Positions 63,857-64,000 of a DNA stretch of 64,000 nt are shown piece by piece. The position numbers were made by a program, and so were the translations under genes. Each line of letters starts with the position of its first letter. Position 1 is the first letter of the stretch. The notes below the pieces were generated by a model, which saw only the letters and a program-made list of their open reading frames with translations, was not told the DNA's origin and did not search any database. This DNA is from Acidovorax sp. sic0104 (lineage in GTDB: Bacteria > Pseudomonadota > Gammaproteobacteria > Burkholderiales > Burkholderiaceae_C), in the NCBI RefSeq assembly GCF_019219095.1, contig NZ_JAHUWH010000011.1, positions 62,001 to 126,000 on the forward strand. Direction: 5' to 3'.

Positions 63857-64000
63857 GGCCGGCCCCTTCGTTGCTGGCGGTGCCCACGCGCTGCATCCAG
63901 TTGTAGAGGATGAAGCACAAGAGCAGGATGATGAAGAAATAGATCAGCGAGAACGCCGCAGCAGGCCCCAGGTCGAACTGGCCGACCGCCTTGGTCGTGA
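63849..64000 (-). CDS. glpP: Glycerol ABC transporter permease, 3' end only
   Basis: This is the last 49 codons of a gene that runs off the right edge of the window. The visible part is FDLGPAAAFSLIYFFIILLL, then CFILYNWMQRVG, a last membrane helix and short tail as in CUT1-type permeases of glycerol transporters. Its stop overlaps the glpQ start (ATGAATGA), so the two are translationally coupled. The frame is open to the window end. Confidence 0.8.

Overview
The window is chromosomal DNA from a GC-rich betaproteobacterium. Gene content and order (Bug-type receptors, PhaM, an ACC deaminase with its Lrp regulator, a glp glycerol ABC transporter, an S8/L14-type ribosomal cluster ending in rpoA-rplQ) and the short intergenic repeats point to Burkholderiales, most likely Comamonadaceae close to Acidovorax. 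This assignment is from recognition of families, not from a database search. Nothing in the window looks like a phage, an insertion sequence, a CRISPR array or a plasmid. Coding density is high and composition is even, apart from AT-rich regulatory patches.

Layout. 1-3133: a 28-bp-arm inverted repeat, acdR and acdS (ACC deaminase) in divergent arrangement, and a Bug-type periplasmic receptor. 3171-13437: a ten-gene minus-strand operon (short-chain dehydrogenase, complete Liv-type ABC transporter, two more short-chain dehydrogenases, a 3-ketosteroid-dehydrogenase-like flavoprotein, a GST) with a divergent GntR/FCD regulator and two copies of an ATGTATAC operator. It looks like uptake and oxidation of an alicyclic or steroid-like carbon source. 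13542-17332: an LplT-PlsC fusion (lysophospholipid transport plus acyltransfer) overlapping a ceramidase/CREST-like membrane hydrolase, with a divergent HTH regulator. 17726-23130: small membrane proteins, a 64-residue HTH regulator, a DFR-like reductase, and a TetR-DUF2867-ABC1 kinase-membrane protein operon.

23960-28646 is the most interesting system: four tightly overlapping genes encoding a processive family-2 glycosyltransferase, a HlyD/Alg44-like inner-membrane coiled-coil protein, a TolC-like coiled-coil exported protein and a nucleotide-sugar 6-dehydrogenase. Together they could make and export a uronic-acid-containing polysaccharide by a synthase-dependent route that I cannot match to a named system. 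28868-40179: tandem WXXGXW/calcium-motif exported proteins, a Bug receptor with a flavin monooxygenase and a double-domain AhpD-like protein, a tandem glycine riboswitch ahead of dadA, a SorAB-type sulfite dehydrogenase opposite a PhnD-rhodanese fusion, and a CorC/HlyC protein.

40270-49545: FIST sensor protein, PhaM, a copper group (PCuAC, YcnI, TonB receptor, DUF2946), GST, VOC protein, a cysteine-free IscR/Rrf2 paralogue and NhaR. 49689-58674: initiator tRNA-Met and the ribosomal run rplQ to rplN (all minus strand), starting at rplN with its own near-consensus promoter. 58869-64000: glpD and the glp glycerol ABC transporter (glpV, glpU, glpQ and the end of glpP), cut by the window edge.
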